The notes under the pieces: model-generated
Database searches by the model: none
Told to the model about the DNA's origin: nothing
The model's input: only the letters and a program-made list of their open reading frames with translations
Assembly (NCBI GenBank): GCA_029851415.1
Contig: CM056743.1
Coordinates: 96,508,501 to 96,572,500, forward strand
DNA from: Eretmocerus hayati
Taxonomy: Eukaryota; Arthropoda; Insecta; Hymenoptera; Aphelinidae
DNA: 64,000 nucleotides
Direction of reading: 5' to 3'
Program-made: the position numbers and the translations under genes
Part shown: piece by piece, positions 12,001 through 22,804 of the stretch
Layout of the letters: each line of letters opens with the position of its first letter
Position numbering within the stretch: the first letter of the stretch is position 1

Positions 12001-14244
12001 GAATAATAATGAATCAATTAAACAAATCGCGATGGGAGAGTCATGGATCCAAATTGGATATAGGTCAGGAGAATTAGTTAGGAAGGTAAAGCTGAAAAAG
12101 AACCACATTTTGTCGGTGGAGGGTAAGTGCGACTTTTACTTCCTTTTTAGATGAAGGATACCCCCTGGAATGATGTCGACCATTTTCGAACAAATGTCGC
12201 TCACCGCAAAAATTATTATTAATAAATAACCGTAATGACACTCTTGGCACATAAACACCCATGGCTCTGTGGGTGCAAGTTTGAGCGGGTTTGCTCTGGT
12301 TTCATCTTGTAGCTAGTGAAAAAACCTACAAAATGAAAAAAAAATTTATCGCTCTAGCACATTTTTTATCGGAGTTACATGTGGTTAAACAAAAAAGGAC
12401 TTGTTGTAAAGAAATGGTTGTTAATCTTTCAATAGTTGAATGATGAGGCCGAAAACTCACACAATTGATAGTCCTCATTGAGGTCAATAAGCATACCAAG
12501 TTTGGTAACGATTTGTTGAGCCGTTTTTTTAACAACCCTATTTGTTCATAAAAATTTTTTTGTCAGGAGAAGTGGCGTAACTTTTTTATAAACAAAGATG
12601 GTGTTTTGGGAAAAATCAGGGTGATACCTAGAGGTTTACTCTTCAGTATCCCGTTTGGATCATCATCATATCTTGTATAGGCGATTTTTGAGAGCTAATT
12701 GTTTATAATTTTTGCACACGTCTCTCATTTTGTATTAAAATCTCGAAATATATCGATTAGATGAGGAGGAACCCGAAAATGAAACCAGCCAATCGCATTT
12801 TTTCCTCAAGCTACCCCAGATTGAAAAAAGCATGAAGCAAATTGGTTACGTAGAACCAGAAATATTGCAAAAACATGGTCGGCGCTCGATTTTGAGGTTC
12901 ACTATTTCTCACGCGCCACGAGCCAACCAAAGCTAATTTTTGGCGTGATTTAAAACCGAGTGCCGAGTATTTTTTTGCAATATTTCTGGTTCTACGTAAA
13001 CAATTTGCTTCATTCTTTTTTCAATCTGGGGTAGCTTGAGGAAAAAACGGGATTGGCTGGTTTCATTTTCGGGTTCCTCCTCATCCAATAGATACATTTT
13101 GAGATTTTAATACATGATGAGACTCGTGTGCAAAAATTATAAACAATTAGCTCTCAAAAATCGTCTATACAAGATATGATGATGATTCCGACGGGATATT
13201 GTAGAGTAGACCTCTGGGTATCACCCTGATTCTTCCCAAAACATCATCTTTGATTATAAAAAAGTTACTCCACTTCTCCTGAAAGGCAATTTTTTATAAG
13301 CAAATAGGGTTGTTAAAAAACGATTCGACAAATCGTCGCCAATGTGGTCGAAAGTGGTAGACATGATTTCAGGAAATATCCTGCATCAAAAAAAATGAAA
13401 CTCACACTTACCCTCCACCGCCAAGAAAAATTCTAATTGTCCTGGCCTAATAAGAATTCATTGATTTTTGCAATTTTATGCATGTTTAGCATATATTTGA
13501 TCAATTTTCCATGGAAGTTCCAGACACACTCCATCCCATTATAGTTTACATGCAACAACGCGAGAATGACTAATTTCCGTCACAACGAATTCAAACAGTC
13601 ATACGCAACTAAAGTGCAACGGATAGACCTCACGAATGTATTGACACCGCTTCGTGTGATTTTGAAGAAATACCCGTTTGGGTTTGACGATTCCTTGAGG
13701 GTCTTTGCGATATCAGGATGAAAATTGGCTAAGCTGCATCTCTCGTTACAAGTTCATGGAATTTCCCGAAGAAAATGCAAATGTATAGGCCACCGAACCA
13801 CACTTCTCGTAAAATTATTGTACTTGCACCTTCTTTCAATGCAACTTTACATGAATGTCGATATACCTACTGCAAAACCGCGGCTAATTTCAGCTCTGGA
13901 AGCAGGGGAGTTCTGAAGCTGTGCTTCGTCAATTGATGCCTGACAAGGTTTAATAAAATGCTGAAATGTTCTGTCGTCATCCCTACGAAATGGTAGAACT
14001 GCTCCTGGTCGTTAAGGTAGAAATAAATAAATATCGTCGAGAGAGCGCCAAATTGCTGCCTAATGTGCTCTTTCAAGTGCGGTCTGACCCACCAGCGTCT
14101 GATGCGAATTGATCGAAATTGTATAGCCAGTAGACCCAGTATATGCAAAGAGAGTAACATAACTCTCATATACACCGCTATCCTTTCCTCGTGCTCCATC
14201 TTCTTATCCAACGATCCGTCGCACTGATTGTGATGTATGCTCAA
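9036..14244 (-). CDS. HARBI1-type DDE transposase (PIF/Harbinger nuclease), three exons
   Basis: Exons 14244-13871, 11457-11105 and 9346-9036 join in frame (1038 nt, 345 aa). Splice sites are GCA|GTAGGT to CACTCCAG|T and TTTG|GTTAGT to TTACAG|G. Exon 1 carries the family N-terminus (RRWWVRPHL, then FYHFVGMTTEHFSILL). Exon 2 has LFYRIGESTI and the first catalytic Asp in GVLDVKEVRI (D197), then FNHKGFYSV. Exon 3 has the second Asp in FIIADGGFGL (D288) and the Glu in RKLIEQGFGI (E326). The triad is complete, though the usual GAIDGKH context is changed to GVLDVKE. The protein stops 19 residues after the Glu, shorter than the family norm, so the C-terminus may be truncated or lie in an unseen exon. 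The enzyme would cut and join the transposon ends in the nucleus. Introns 1 and 2 have each received another element without loss of splice sites. Confidence 0.8.
9504..9687. mobile_element. Short MITE with about 50-bp inverted repeats
   Basis: The ends CCCGAGAGTTAAAAATTGAT and their near-perfect inverted copy (ATCAATTCTTAACTCTCGGG) enclose about 80 bases of unique sequence. TTA-like bases flank both sides, but the exact duplication is unclear. No coding capacity. Confidence 0.6.
10132..11049. mobile_element. Non-autonomous Tc1/mariner-like element, 0.9 kb
   Basis: The left end CAGTACCGGTCAAAATTTTG and the right end (reverse complement CACTACCGGGGAAAAGTTTG) are the kind of terminus known from Tc1-type elements. 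The inverted repeat extends about 90 bases. TA follows the right end at 11050-11051; the left flank is GT rather than TA, so one copy may have mutated. No transposase remains. Confidence 0.6.
11458..13870 (-). other. Transposase intron 1, holds a nested foldback element
   Basis: The intron runs from donor GTAGGT (13870) to acceptor CACTCCAG (11458). It is 2.4 kb long and contains the inverted-repeat element at 12062-13449. No further exon is recognisable. Confidence 0.6.
12062..13449. mobile_element. Foldback element with long inverted repeats, 1.4 kb
   Basis: Two arms, about 12062-12876 and 12967-13449, are inverted copies that meet around 12920. The outer ends are GGTCAGGAGAATTAG and the reverse complement of GGCCAGGACAATTAG. 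The left arm has about 300 extra bases (12195-12500). Shared landmarks include TGGTTCTACGT, CTCAAGCTACCCCAGATTG and AACAACCCTATTTG. No coding frame. Confidence 0.65.
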
Positions 14245-14904
14245 TTAGAAGAACAAGCTTGGAAACCTGCAAGCAAAAATTTGCATGTTGACGTTACACA
14301 TGCAAAAAAATTGGATGCGGTAAAGATCTGTTTTCAGTGGGGATCATTGACAAGTTTGGAGGCAGGTAGACCATAATATTAATCATTCCTTTGGGCTTGA
14401 CTGAATTAGAAAAAATGCGACTACGATAATGTCAGTAAAATGAAGAGTACCGATTCTAGTACGACATGAAGATTTTCTTTTGAACAATGGCTTTCGTCTA
14501 TACTCAATAATATCGCACCGATCAGAGCAACATCTGCTTAGTACTGTTCAGTCGTATTCAAAGGAAGAACCGGAACGATTGTACGTGGATACTTATTGGC
14601 AAAACAAATAGTGTAAAGTTTCAATGGTAAGACGGTTTTTAAACAGAGATAAAGGTATGGAGCAGGGTGCTTAGTATAAACCTAATACAAAATTCAAGAT
14701 TTTTCCAAGCTTTTCCAAGTCTGAAAGCTTCATATGTTCAAGTACAAATTCATAGCCAAACAGTTTTGGTGCTATTTTATTGTACTGAAAATTATAATAG
14801 ATAAGATACACTACTGATAAAATTATTGTATTTACAAAAAGAGGCAAACTGAGAATTTCTTTGAGGATTTGCATGCGTCCATCTGTAGCTGTATTGTATA
14901 TACG

Positions 14905-15055
14905 CAGCAAAAATAGTATATTATGATACAAGGGCGCAAATAATGGTTTTCGCACTTCAAGTGACTTTTTTAGGCCCGAGCCGCAGGCGAGGGTCTAAAT
15001 AGTCACGAGAAAGCGAAAACCGTTGCGCCCGAGTATCATACTATATTTTTTGATC
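14905..15055. repeat. Hairpin-forming inverted repeat
   Basis: Left arm around GATACAAGGGCGCAAATAAT (14921-14940) pairs with GGTTTTCGC-type sequence at 14999-15052, with an intact CCCGAGCCGCAGGCGAGGGT in the loop. It may be a small MITE; no duplication was recognised. Confidence 0.5.
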
Positions 15056-17375
15056 TTCTATGAGCAAATGAAAAGTGACAAACAGTGTGCAAATAACTCA
15101 TTTGCGCACAGACGATCAAAAAGATCTATTAAATGATTTCATTTCTCGAAATTATTATTTCTCAAATAGAGATACAAAAGCAAGTAACTTTTTCATTAAT
15201 TGTAATTGCCTCTCAAAATCAGTTACAACATCATCGCGAGAAAAAATTCTCGAACTGGGGTACAAGGGATTATGATCCTGGGAAAAATTTCTTGAAATAA
15301 CATGCACTCAGAATGACAAATCCTTTTTGCTGTCATTTTGAGTCCTTTTTGCTGTGTGATTAGATTCCAAAAAAGTATTCAAGGTGATTGAATGTTTGAC
15401 TGATTATAATATGATTTCGAGGGTAAAAATTGACGTGCACGTGCATTTCGGGAACGAGGGCGTAAAATTGCGCCCGAGTTGCTTGTAAATTCTTTTTGAT
15501 ATATCTGTGCGGAAAGTTGGTATGTGGTCCATACCACTGAAGTTGGTGGAGGGGGCGAAGGGGGGTTCTGAAGAATAAACCAAAAAAAAGATTTCCTGAA
15601 CCAGCTCATAACCAAAATGAGGTGCTAGAATTCATCTCGAATACTGTAATCTCGTTGAAAAAAAAAGTAACTCCATGAAATATTCCAATTTCCGTTCAAA
15701 TTTGAAGTATTCAGGGAGGAAAATCAGAGACGTCACATGATTCATGTCATCCCAAATATCCTGATCCCTATCAGAACGTAGAAGTTTACTTGAATGCATT
15801 GGTACATGAAGAACAGGATTGCATTAAAAAATGTCTTTGATGAAACATACATGGGAAACTTAGTGGGATTGTTGTCGATATAGAAACTACGTTAATACAC
15901 AATATTCTACCGATGACGAACATCTCTCATATTCATGATTATTCACTACCTATGACTAGCAATTTCTCATAAGAGATCTGTGATACTGCAGAAACTCAGG
16001 GAATCTGAAACTTACACTCGAGTCGACATCATGGTTTAACGTTGAGACAAATTGATTGTGTACTGATCTTGAATACTTGAAACATGAAGTAAAGTATTAC
16101 TGGAGAAAAACTGTGGAACTAAAATGTTAGAGAGAAAGCATATGGGTGGATTGATCAGGAACGTTCAACTGAACATTGATCTTCAGTTGAACTTAGAAAC
16201 ATATAGAAAGCATTACATCTCTGCTGATTGATTTGTGTATTTCTACTTTCCGATAACATTAACCCAGGTGTATATGATACTTGTATTTGGTGTTGGTAAG
16301 GTCGCATTTGTCTGCCAAGTAGCCCATATTCGCAAGACATTAAAAATTCTGAAGAATATTCAGATTCTTGATGTAAAATACATCTGGAATAACAGTTCCG
16401 ATGACCTTGCCATGATGCAGAAAATTACTTACCAACAAGTTGGGAAAGTGGTAGAGATGCACCAACACCCCAACCAAGTGCTTCCATGATGCTCGACACA
16501 ATTTTGAAGCCCTAGCTAGGTGCCTGATAGGCAAAATTTGTACATGTGTTCTGGAAACCATAACAAGGTGCAATTACGTAGGTTTCAAGGCAAAGTCATT
16601 TTTTATCAAACATTGTGACATGCATCAATTCCAATTCAACCAAACACTGCTCCATAGGCAATCGTTGAATATCATGATTCTTTACTTACCTCAGCAATTA
16701 TATGAAATTAATTCTAGGACAATGACGTACAAATGCGAGCTTAGTTAACCAGTTCACTTATGTGTTTCGGATGTCACCATTAAAATCAATAAATTTGGAC
16801 TAAGTTCGAAATGGTTTGTATGGAAAAAATGTAAGTACGCTGCTGCGTCTGCTACCAGCTGAAAGGACAAAATAAGATCATCTGCTTGGCCACAAAGAAG
16901 GTCCGTTCATATTTGTACTCTGCTGAGATTCACTTTGGGGAGGGGGGGGGGCAACCAAGGTTTTACCTGACACTTCTCGTTCTAAAAAAATCCAAAGTTC
17001 TCACGTGAGATGCCATCTGAACCTGCCATTACTGATGAAAACTTGACTTCGAGGACTTGGAGCTGATCGTCGAAGAATATTTTCTCATTTTCGCGGGAAG
17101 CCCGTTCAAAATTTGCAGAGATGTCTGATCAATAATCTATGATTAGTTTTGAGGAATCTCGCTGCTTCCAGTTGAACAACACAACGAAATATTATCTAGG
17201 ATGCAATAATAATCTAAATCATTTAATCAATCGACTGAGTTATATCACGTGAACATATGAACGGACCTTTAGTGTTGAGGGACTGAGATTTGAAAAAACC
17301 GTTGCCTCGGTCGATCTTTGCTCCCGAACTTTTGCCCTGCTCACGAGTTGGATTTACCTTTTATTTATTTCCAAA
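15056..17375. other. Spacer inside the giant transposon, nothing recognised
   Basis: AT-rich stretch with short open frames on both strands, none resembling a known family. A G-run lies near 16940. No repeat with a partner elsewhere in the window was seen. Confidence 0.45.
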
Positions 17376-17846
17376 ATGGAACAGCGACAACAGGGCTGGA
17401 ATTATACTAAGGATTTATACCTAATCAATCTATACCGAAGGAGGCACCGGGCTCTTCTAGCACCAAGGACCACCTCGAGAATCCTAGTGCAAATAGCGAA
17501 TTTGATGCTAGTGGCAGAGTTTAATGAGAGATTCGGATGCGACATGACTCGTGAGTGCAATCGCTATTAATATTGAAGATTCTCAATTATGAAATAATAT
17601 AAAGAGTTAGACGAGAGAAGCAACTACAGTCCAACTAATATTCTTTTAGTTTCTCCATTGAAACGGCGTTTTGGGGTGATTCGTGCCAGATTTACACGTT
17701 ACATCCACAAAATGCAGGATGGTGGGGACCCCACTCCGTTGGAGGAATGGGCTTTCAGAAATTGCCAGTTCCTCTTCCCATATATTAATGAGAGGAGATT
17801 GATTGCAGAACCTGCCAACGATGAACCAATAATTGTCATCGATTGA
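17376..17846 (+). CDS. Small Myb/SANT-like DNA-binding protein 3 of the transposon
   Basis: Two exons, 17376-17550 and 17650-17846, with a CTC|GTGAGT donor and a TTCTTTTAG acceptor, encode 123 aa in one frame. The ATG has a good context (AAAATGG). Residues about 7-80 fit the Myb/SANT-like fold: WNYTKDLYLINLYRRRHRAL, a variable middle, then KRRFGVIRARFTRYIHKM at the third-helix position. The last domain Trp is replaced by Phe. The C-terminus is short and acidic (EPANDEPIIVID). It resembles protein 1 in layout, with an intron at the same place in the domain, so the two may be diverged paralogues. It lies about 500 bases inside the right TIR. Function as a transposition partner is inferred. Confidence 0.6.
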
Positions 17847-18343
17847 GTCCTGACAAGTTGTGGGGTGAGTAAAAAGTTCTCTACAGTTTGAGAGTTTTCC
17901 TTGAATTTCATGGTAGATTGTGAATAGTACCATGATCTAAATATCTTGCCAAATCTGTGCTTAGATCAAAGTTACTTGACAACACAGAAAACAAAACAAT
18001 GTGTGCGCAAGGTTTGCTGTTCTTTTTGGTCAACGACAGCAAGTGTCGCTGAGGATTGTAACATTTCAAATCTCTTTATAGGAGCTATAACTGAATTTTC
18101 AGTACCTCAGAAAGAATTATGAAAGACAATACTTGACCTTACAATATTTACTGTTCAGATTATTCATGAGAAATTTGAAATGTTGGAAATTGTAGTTCAT
18201 GCTAACTACTAAGTTACAATATGTTTGTATACCATATAAATGTGCATGTACAAGTCTGTATTTTGCAAAGAGTTGTTCAAATGAGCAGAGGGGGTTGCGA
18301 ATAATGCCTTACACAATTCCTTCTCAATTTCAGGGCTGGCTGG
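17847..18343. other. Spacer between DNA-binding gene 3 and right TIR, nothing recognised
   Basis: AT-rich, without a supported feature. Confidence 0.45.
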
Positions 18344-18734
18344 ACAAATGTATTTGAGCTGGATTTTGATCAATACTGTATGCCACCAAGGAGTAGATTT
18401 CATTTTTGAATGTATTTTTACCAGTTGAAACAAACACATGTAATGAAGATGACTGAATATGACGGTATCGTAAAGCTTCGATTTTTGTATAAAATGAGAA
18501 TCGTCTGACTGAATGTGGGAATGTTCTCTGCGTGACTCTAGAACTTCGTGGAAAAATTTGTTCATCTCTCACCCTCCCGCACGAAATGGCAGCCGGTGGC
18601 GTGAGCTTGGGATGGAAGGTGGACGAGCGTGCTGTTGCTGTTCTTGCGTCAAAAATGCTTCTCTTTTCATCATCTTTTTTTGGTTCCCAAACGAAATCCA
18701 CTCAGTGTCGAGCCATGATAATTAAAACCGTATA

Positions 18735-19037
18735 TTAGAAAAGATTGATGAGTGCTGCTTCGATATTTGATTGAAATTTTTGAAGAGTAAAGCTTGATGT
18801 AAAAAAATGAGCACCGACGAGGTGAGAAAACTTCCCGTTTGCACGACACAGACAATGTCGTTGGCCAAACGCTGCTTGGGTGAGGAGATGTGGACGAGAG
18901 AGCCTCCACTGCATGATCCCCACTCTTAGTTCAAAAACCGGTTTGGATGAAAGCATATATAGAACTTGATCATCACGGTGGGGTGTTTCGAGACTGTGGC
19001 GCAGCCTCTGCAAGCTCGAGCGGGTACTACAAACCAC
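18735..19037 (-). other. 100-codon frame conserved in both TIR arms (right copy)
   Basis: Counterpart of 3479-3781 with a few amino-acid changes. No recognisable family. Confidence 0.25.
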
Positions 19038-20277
19038 AAAGCTTCTTTATTCGAAAGTTAGGCTCGAGGATCAAGATACTGAAATGTTAATGAGAATGGA
19101 TGAGACCTTATCCTTTATTAAATAAACATTGTTACAGTAGGCCGAATTTTCATAACATGTTACTCTGCTGCGAGGTAAGAGCAATTATTGCCAAGATACT
19201 GCCAAAAATTCTTGTATGACTGAGCCAACTGGGATATTTTTCAAAATAATGGTTCCCAAATTAAAAATTTTTCATCTCAGCAAGTATCAATTGAACGAGG
19301 CTTTGGCTGATACCATTGATAAATTATAAAACTCACTCAAAAACCACGTTGAGAATACATTCTTTCGATAGCCAGAATTCAGAAAAATGAATCATTAAAA
19401 ATGTTTATACAAACTTATATCATAGTTTCACTCTAGTAAAAGGTCAAACTTCATCTTGGCTTATGGGACATTCACTCATTCTGAATGACTGAGCTCAAAT
19501 ATTGGATGATTCTTGTCAGAGCTGTTGCTCTTCTATCAGGATTGGGCCTGCAACCAGTGACGAGCTCTTCTGTTTTGTTTATGAGGTGTACATACATCTT
19601 TTGTATTAGAGGTATAGCATCAACTGAATAATCCATCAAAAATCACCAAAGATTACAACTCAATAGAGAGAGGTATGAATGATTTCTGAAAATGTTGAGC
19701 CGGATGGAATGTTGAAACTTTCTAAAGTACGTATGATCCTAAAGGAGTTCGTAGGCTGAGTTTTACTGAATAATTCCATGTCTTCAAATGCATGAGCATC
19801 TCAGTAGGGTACAATCAGCAATATACCAATGAAATTATCCTAGAATCAAATACAAATCAATAGTAATGATGGTGGGTATGATGGAAATAAGTGGTGACAG
19901 AAATGAATCTCACTAGTAAGCGAAAAACCAAGAACATCTCCAATCGAATACTGAACCAATAGATTCAGTGTTTGCCAATTGCAGAGTTTAGGAAGATTGT
20001 TTTAACAAAATGGATTTCAGTTTCTCAATTGAACTCTTCATCTTCTTGGCACAAATACTGGTGGTAACGTACACGTAGCTCTTATTTTCAAAAGAGAGAC
20101 CTCAATTTCCAATGAAATGGAAACATTATTACTGTTCAGGAGTTATTCCGACAAGCTACCTTTATGCTGTCATCTTGGTGAAATGAGTAAACACGAGTTG
20201 GTTAAATGAGCTGGTTCTCTCTGAATGGTCCACTTGACTTTGTCGGGGTGTAACAATTTCTGATCTGGGCATCTGGA

Positions 20278-20466
20278 TTGGTGATACTAAGCACAACTCC
20301 ATGTCTGGAGGCTGAGACCACTAGCATGGAAAAAATCCCAGACCCTAAAAAATTCAACAAAGTGGTCAAGGTCATTGCAATTGCAATGAATATTTCATTG
20401 ATAAATTATTTTATGAGATATGCCCAACTAAAGGTAAGCGTAATGAATAATTGGAATTTGAAATGA
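20278..20466 (+). pseudogene. Possible captured exon of an SLC36/AVT-like transporter (right arm)
   Basis: Identical in protein sequence to the left-arm copy. It runs into the donor AAG|GTAAGC near 20435. Same weak resemblance to amino-acid transporters, no partner exon seen. Confidence 0.3.
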
Positions 20467-20946
20467 GCGACTAACTGTGTCAGCAGAAGGTAAATCTGTT
20501 CGAACCAACTCCTTGGACACTCATGTATGCTGTAAGCTTATCGATCTTCACAGCATGAAGTTGAACTGGCACAGAGCTTCATGAATGAATATTCTGATTC
20601 TGAATCACAACAGTTCTGACTCCAATCTAAAACACATCAGTGTGTTGACACTTCACATGTGTCGCTTCATCATCGGTGCATTGCCGAGAGTGAAGGTAAA
20701 AAACAAACAAACCAACTTCTATGTCAAAATAGCAAAAAATCCGGGCTAAGACTGGCGGAATGTCAACTTTTTTGCATCACATTTTCGCACATTACTGTTT
20801 TCGCAAGTCGCATGCTGTCGATCAATCAGCTGCTCTGACGCACCGACTCGATGGACCTCGGCGGGGCGCTGCCGTCGCTGAACTAAATTTCTCTGCGACG
20901 CCCGACGCGACAATCGCCCGACAATCGCGTGGTTGTAGACGCGGTC

Positions 20947-20949
20947 AAT
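20947..20949. repeat. Target site duplication AAT, right
   Basis: Second copy of the AAT found at 1568-1570, directly outside the GGTC terminus. Confidence 0.75.
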
Positions 20950-21994
20950 CACAGCCATGTCAGCTGTAAAAACGCTCGTCGGAAATCGGGTAAGTACTCA
21001 TCTATGAGTGTTTTTCACTGCGGTTTTTTTGCATGTAGTACTTAGATAAGGTCCCCCGGCAACCCTTTATCACCTTACATTCCCTAAATAGGATGTACTT
21101 TTTGCATGCGCAAGGTTAGAATGGGAGCCGGTTTCCCTATGTATTAGCATGGGGCTGTCTTTGGCAGTCACCAAAATTTCTCAAGTTTGGGCTTCTTGGC
21201 ACTAAATGCATGGGTGAATATGCTCAAAATGCTATCAAAAATACCAGCTTTTAGATGCACCAACTCCCATGCGCCCAGGATAATTCTATCTCAAATTTCA
21301 CAAATGACCTCTTTTGCGGTTTTTAAGAACGGAGGTCTGGTTCGACTACGAACTTGGTCTGGGGCCTTCTGGATGGACCTGGATGGCTTTAACAGGTTTT
21401 CAGCCTCATCATCAATTATGTGAGACCATTTCGAACCTGTTTTTATGTTAAATTTATGAATATGAGGTGAGTACCCCAAAATCCACAAATGGATTTTCTA
21501 CTTTTTAGGTGCATGGACTGATGGATGAATATAAGTGAATATACGCATCTTAATTGGTTACAACTAGATGCTAGTCTGATCCAGGATATAATTGTAATAT
21601 GTTTTTGTGGTTTATAGGTAAATGCTGGAGCTTGCGGAGGAGGACCCAGGGACCACAAGGATCATCAGGACATCCACCGATAACTCTCAGCAGCCAAGAA
21701 TGAAGAAATTTGGATTTTAACTCAATGCTTGCTGAATTTTGTGAGGTATTTTTCCTCACAGCCAAGGTGTGTTGCCGATTGACACTTTTTGTAAAATTAT
21801 GCATGAAGCTGAAAATGTTTTTTTATCACTCACGAATACTATAAATTAATCAACTTTTTTTCTTTCAGGGTTTGGACATCTTTAATGAAAATATAATAAT
21901 TTGAAAACTTGAACTAAAATTTCAAAGATTTGACTCAACTGAATACGCATTTACTAAATTACATAACTAATTTCAAAATTAGTTATCAAACGGA
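20950..21994. other. Right flank of the giant transposon, no gene recognised
   Basis: Begins with CACAGCCATGTCAGCTG and a donor-like GTAAGT near 20989. The rest is AT-rich without a recognisable gene. It ends where similarity to the gypsy third ORF begins. Confidence 0.4.
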
Positions 21995-21999
21995 AAGAT

Positions 22000-22185
22000 T
22001 GAACCGTTGCAGAGGCTACTGCACGCAAGCGGAACGCGAAGCGCGTGTATATATCACACAAGCGCAGCGCATTCAACGCGCGCAAGAATTGCATTGATCA
22101 TCCAGACTCAGAAAGATTCAGCAGATGAAATGGAATAAGGCGTGGGCAGATGCACATTTTCTGCTAGGCGAATGAGATATCGAGT
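22000..22185 (+). pseudogene. Remnant of the gypsy third ORF (coiled-coil protein), copy A
   Basis: Translation resembles the last 60 residues of the protein encoded at 33291-34523 (AEREARVY, then NKAWADAHFL). It is interrupted by two in-frame TGA stops, one of them where the other copy has Arg in GERDLE. Confidence 0.7.
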
Positions 22186-22793
22186 AAGCAGCAGTATCAG
22201 CTTCAACAACACCGAGTCCACAACATCAAAACAACGACGTATACTTATCATTTTCAGATGATTTTTGGGTTATTCTATAAGTTAGAATCAGTGAGGAATT
22301 TTTTCCGATCGAAAAGGTTTTCATATTTTGAATAGAACGCGTCAAATAATGCGTACTATTCGTTTATTTTGCGTTACACAAAGAAATGAGAGAGAGAGAG
22401 GAACATATATTCACAATGAGAGAGACTCGTATTGATTGTTATAGGTATTAACATACGTACAAAGAATAAGTCCCTATTCACAGAATTTACAAATATTTTT
22501 ATGATTCACAAGAAAAAACAATAAAATTTTCAGCATTGAACTGTATATTTGGATGACCAAGAAGATTTATCATTCATCTGCGTGATATCATCATGAATAT
22601 TTAGTATTTACAGGATTATTCAGTTTTTTTTTGGAAGCAAATGAGGTGTACTTTATTCATTCACGAGACGCGATTGGAAACATAAGAGTAGTGAGAGAGT
22701 GGAAAACTTTATTTTGAGGTTTCTTCAGTGATTAAAGATTAGAGGCTTAGATCGCGACAATTTTCCTAAGTCTTTCAGCGGGCTCAAGACTTT

Positions 22794-22804
22794 GCGGGGG
22801 GCTC
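22794..22804 (+). promoter_or_regulatory. Polypurine tract of gypsy copy A
   Basis: GCGGGGGGCTC directly precedes the LTR start TGTGACGG. The same tract precedes the LTR of copy B. It would prime plus-strand DNA synthesis. Confidence 0.7.

Larger units (their letters stand above)
1571..20946. mobile_element. Giant PIF/Harbinger-like DNA transposon, 19.4 kb
   Basis: The two ends are long, nearly identical inverted repeats of about 2.6 kb (1571-4172 and 18344-20946) that begin GGCCGCGTCTAC and GACCGCGTCTAC. They are bounded by a perfect AAT duplication. The 14.2 kb interior encodes a HARBI1-type DDE transposase and three small spliced Myb/SANT- or MADF-type proteins. The transposase plus DNA-binding partner combination, the 3-bp duplication and the GGCC-type terminus all fit PIF/Harbinger. 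The size and the long TIRs do not: members of this superfamily are usually a few kb with short TIRs. Smaller elements lie nested at 6942-7076, 9504-9687, 10132-11049 and 12062-13449. The near identity of the arms suggests recent movement or arm homogenisation. A secondary inverted duplication around an older, smaller element is the main alternative. Confidence 0.8.
18344..20946. repeat. Right terminal inverted repeat, 2.6 kb
   Basis: Inverted copy of 1571-4172, differing by scattered substitutions and a few small indels. It ends GTAGACGCGGTC at 20946, directly followed by AAT. Confidence 0.85.

Noticed and set aside
14905..15055. miRNA precursor
   Set aside because: The hairpin arms are too long and imperfect, and the structure looks like a small inverted-repeat element.
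1571..20946. Polinton/Maverick identity for the long-TIR element
   Set aside because: No DNA polymerase B, retroviral-type integrase, ATPase or capsid gene; duplication is 3 bp, not 6 bp. The transposase is HARBI1-type.
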